Of a stretch of 64,000 nucleotides of DNA, positions 62,528-64,000 are shown piece after piece. A program made the translations under genes and the position numbers. The stretch lies in the NCBI GenBank assembly GCA_013339895.1, contig JABACO010000008.1:3923490-3987489 (forward strand). Reading direction: 5' to 3'. How positions within the stretch are numbered: position 1 is the stretch's first letter; each line of letters opens with the position of its first letter. This DNA comes from Ephydatia muelleri (taxonomy: Eukaryota; Porifera; Demospongiae; Spongillida; Spongillidae). A model generated the notes under the pieces. That model searched no databases. It saw nothing but the letters and a program-made list of their open reading frames with translations, and was not told the origin of the DNA.

Positions 62528-62530
62528 ATA
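60255..62530 (+). mobile_element. 5'-truncated non-LTR retrotransposon between AAAT repeats
   Basis: The element body, coding at 60278-62434, is bordered by an AAAT repeat on the left (60255-60283) and by a longer one on the right (62496-62530). The right repeat may be the element's own tail, the target, or both. No N-terminal domain is present, so the copy is 5' truncated. The last gene-like feature is the stop at 62432. Confidence 0.9.
60278..62434 (+). CDS. Reverse transcriptase with zinc knuckle and restriction-like endonuclease
   Basis: Open from 60278 without an ATG (5' truncated), about 718 codons, uninterrupted. Domains in order: RT with RPIAVGEVLRRLASKCL, motif A KIDFQNAFN (about 60683-60712), GVQQGDPLGPLFF, and catalytic YMDDG (about 60957-60971); a thumb-like region; a zinc knuckle CSFCPSHALDPLGHHALTC (about 61859-61916); an endonuclease-like motif RTRPADILLPNWEFGKPAAL then DFTIT (about 62037-62115); and a conserved C-terminal WVCIPLSVETYG. 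The order RT, knuckle, RPD..D endonuclease is that of R2/R4-type non-LTR elements, which nick a chosen target and prime reverse transcription there. The unbroken frame suggests a recent insertion; GC content is higher than in the flanks. Confidence 0.93.
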   Translation: MTNNACGPSGLRIQHLLDASEVPLPTGIGASLREVVNLLASGRAPVGVAKFLAGGSLIALVKNKPDSPPDVRPIAVGEVLRRLASKCLCRLTKAKAAEFFEGHQVGVACPGGSELIVHGLRDCIESHWNDEDFVVLKIDFQNAFNMVSRQGLLDECLLHFPELMPWASWCYGQHPKLFYSMGTLSSETGVQQGDPLGPLFFCLVLQKLVGTIATDEVSSHLLYHKWYMDDGAVAGSEKAVARVITILSELGPQLGLFLNVSKCEVFSKGNMNSFPPGMKRSNTPNMEVLGAPIGDILFCAKFVANQRAKANVLLSRLQQVGSKDPQVAYLLLRFCGSFCKMVHLARSTPPSLVAEGLGIFDRDIRRCFTECTSVDVSDVAWMQAQLSPSRGGLGLRSLRLHSSACFIASMGHFGIAFGENHHLEQSLIEFNGAVEGMEGIGLQDIIDAPPHQRQLSSMIEDHQFKIIFDHTSSPANCARLLSVSSPHASAWLSVMPTPHKNLHLDPPEFQMALKWWLGLDTSQNGSSCSFCPSHALDPLGHHALTCKSGGDSIFRHNSLRDTFWESCKLACIAGQIEAGSGLDVEGSRTRPADILLPNWEFGKPAALDFTITSALNPSTLNEASVMAGFAASAAEVRKHVANDEKCSRLGWVCIPLSVETYGCWGEEAGRCLDRLATRIATRTGCPKSSAVSGLYGRLSIGLIRANARALLARSSSLS

Positions 62531-63833
62531 CAAAGGAAAGTGTTAAGCAAAACCTGATAACTCTGTTGGAAGCCCTGCACCACCATCTATACCAACTCCA
62601 CTCCTCCACTTGGTACTGAAGGATTGATATTCATAATTAATATGTGACTAATAAGGTCTGCTGTATTGTGTCTCAAAGCACATATCCTCATTCCACCATT
62701 TGGTCAGGGATACCGCAGACATATCGCTTGCCATTTTGGAGAGCTGTGGTCTAGTGGAACGTCACCATACATGCATGATAATGGTCTCATGCTTTCAATT
62801 TGTGCACATGTCTCTAATCATATTTCTATCATCTGCACTCATGATAGCTTAGTGTCTTGCATGATTACAAAGACCCTTTAAGTGTAGTAACATTGTGGTC
62901 ATTCAGAAACACCTGTTTTAGGTTTAAACAGAATAAGATGAAATAAACCTGCTCAAGCAATCACTACATGTACAGACATGCTATAACAGCAATTCACATT
63001 TCCATTCCTTTACCTCTTCTCCTGAAAATCAATTTGTCACACACAATGTCCAGCCAGTAAAGAGTGTCAGCAGAACAATACTTGAACCAGAACAATACTC
63101 GACCTTCTACTGGTATGGCTGTAAAACCAGGCTCAGTCAGTACGTCTGTACTACCAAATGCTTGGCCAAATACTGTTTTTCCACAGACTGTTTTAGTAAA
63201 AGTAGTATGCTTGGATGCTCTTCATCACTCTCATTCACATGACCAGCAATGCCTGTCCAATGTATGGTGGATGCCTCAGATATTGCAGTGTAAAAGAGCT
63301 TCCTATATAGATTTAATAGCAAATTATTTTTGAGTTGTATTGCATGGGAACAGAAACAACAATAGGTTGAGAGGCAATTTGGTGTATAATTGCAGAGTAA
63401 TGTCAAATCCTGACGTGTGTTGGGCTAGGCTGTTATATATGAAACAAATGGAGGGAAGGGAACTTTTAAGCCCTGATAGGAATGTTTTTATAGCCAATTA
63501 CAGCATTGTGCAAGAAATTCATCGAAAGGTCTAACACAAGATCATGAGATAATGCAAGTAATGGATTAAAATTTCATTATTCAAATTTTGCAGCAACAAG
63601 AGTTTCAAAATGCAAACTATTTTGCGAAGATGAGTAATACTGAGGCATTTTTATAAATGTTAAACTACGCAATCCATAATCAAGGCCTTTTATTGAAGGC
63701 CAGGCCATAATTTTCATTTTTGATTTGAGTCTTTCTTTGCTGCATGTCCCCTACGCCACTCAAACAGAAGAATGCCAAGACGAAAAACATCCATATTAAG
63801 AGATCGCACTGAAGACTCTACATAGCATCGCAG
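62531..63833. other. Unannotated DNA right of the retrotransposon
   Basis: No exon, repeat or element end is recognised. Short open frames on both strands at about 63064-63534 show no motif. Confidence 0.5.
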
Positions 63834-63994
63834 ACTTTCCCAGGAGCCAGTGTAGTTATAGACTGTACAAAAATGCATGGCCCAAAATCAGGCAGCTTAG
63901 CTATCCATGTGTCCCCTCTTGGCCACATTGGCACTGCTCATATCTCAGTGAACGATGGCATCAAAGCGTTTTTTTCTTCGAATGTAAATTTAAG
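63834..63994 (+). CDS. Possible exon of an unrecognised gene, running off the window
   Basis: An open stretch of 53 codons plus 2 bases follows a candidate acceptor (CATCGCAG) and ends at a good donor (AAG then GTAAGC) six bases before the window end. It reads PGASVVIDCTKMHGPKSGS, then LAIHVSPLGHIGTAHISVND. If the ATG at 63873 is the start, it could instead be a first exon. The acceptor has a weak pyrimidine tract and no family is recognised. Confidence 0.3.
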
Positions 63995-64000
63995 GTAAGC

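Overview
The window is eukaryotic and intron-rich, with AT-rich DNA, many dinucleotide repeats and a frequent palindromic TACATGTA motif. The gene content (a VAMP-type R-SNARE, triosephosphate isomerase, USP2-like deubiquitinases), a DIRS-like tyrosine-recombinase retroelement and an endonuclease-type non-LTR retrotransposon together suggest a marine early-branching animal. A sponge is my best guess, but that is an inference and no sequence in the window proves it.

Layout. 1-2754: three exons of a VAMP-like R-SNARE gene (+); its membrane-anchor exon is probably lost in a 1000-base assembly gap (2755-3754). 4014-7588: a complete six-exon triosephosphate isomerase gene (+), 247 aa. 9683-17835: a complete 12-exon USP2-like ubiquitin protease gene (+), 389 aa; intron 8 contains retrotransposon debris. 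18000-24500: decayed coiled-coil coding sequence, then a degenerate DIRS-like retroelement flanked by inverted repeats. 24590-43857: two roughly 6.8-kb arms in inverted orientation, made of retrotransposon fragments, a terminal-repeat family and long CA/TG arrays. They carry several well-delimited non-autonomous DNA transposons with target-site duplications (TSDs). 32937-55141 (-): a second USP2-like gene, convergent with the first and with the same intron positions and phases. Its last coding exon lies about 10.5 kb beyond the previous one, across the right arm. Its first coding exon carries about 700 residues of a 19-residue Ser/Thr/Pro/Gln-rich tandem repeat fused before the catalytic domain. 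55155-60250: apparently non-coding. 60255-62530: a 5'-truncated non-LTR retrotransposon with RT, zinc knuckle and restriction-like endonuclease, lying between AAAT repeats. 63834-63994: a possible exon of an unrecognised gene running off the window.

The genes are ordinary eukaryotic units and do not form an operon. The most unusual items are the tail-to-tail USP pair with a repeat domain in only one partner, the high share of GC-AG introns (4 of 29 splice donors read here), and the nested, precisely bounded DNA transposons inside the inverted duplication. No prokaryotic system, CRISPR array or defence island was seen. I could not run database searches; family calls rest on motif recognition and exon-phase consistency.
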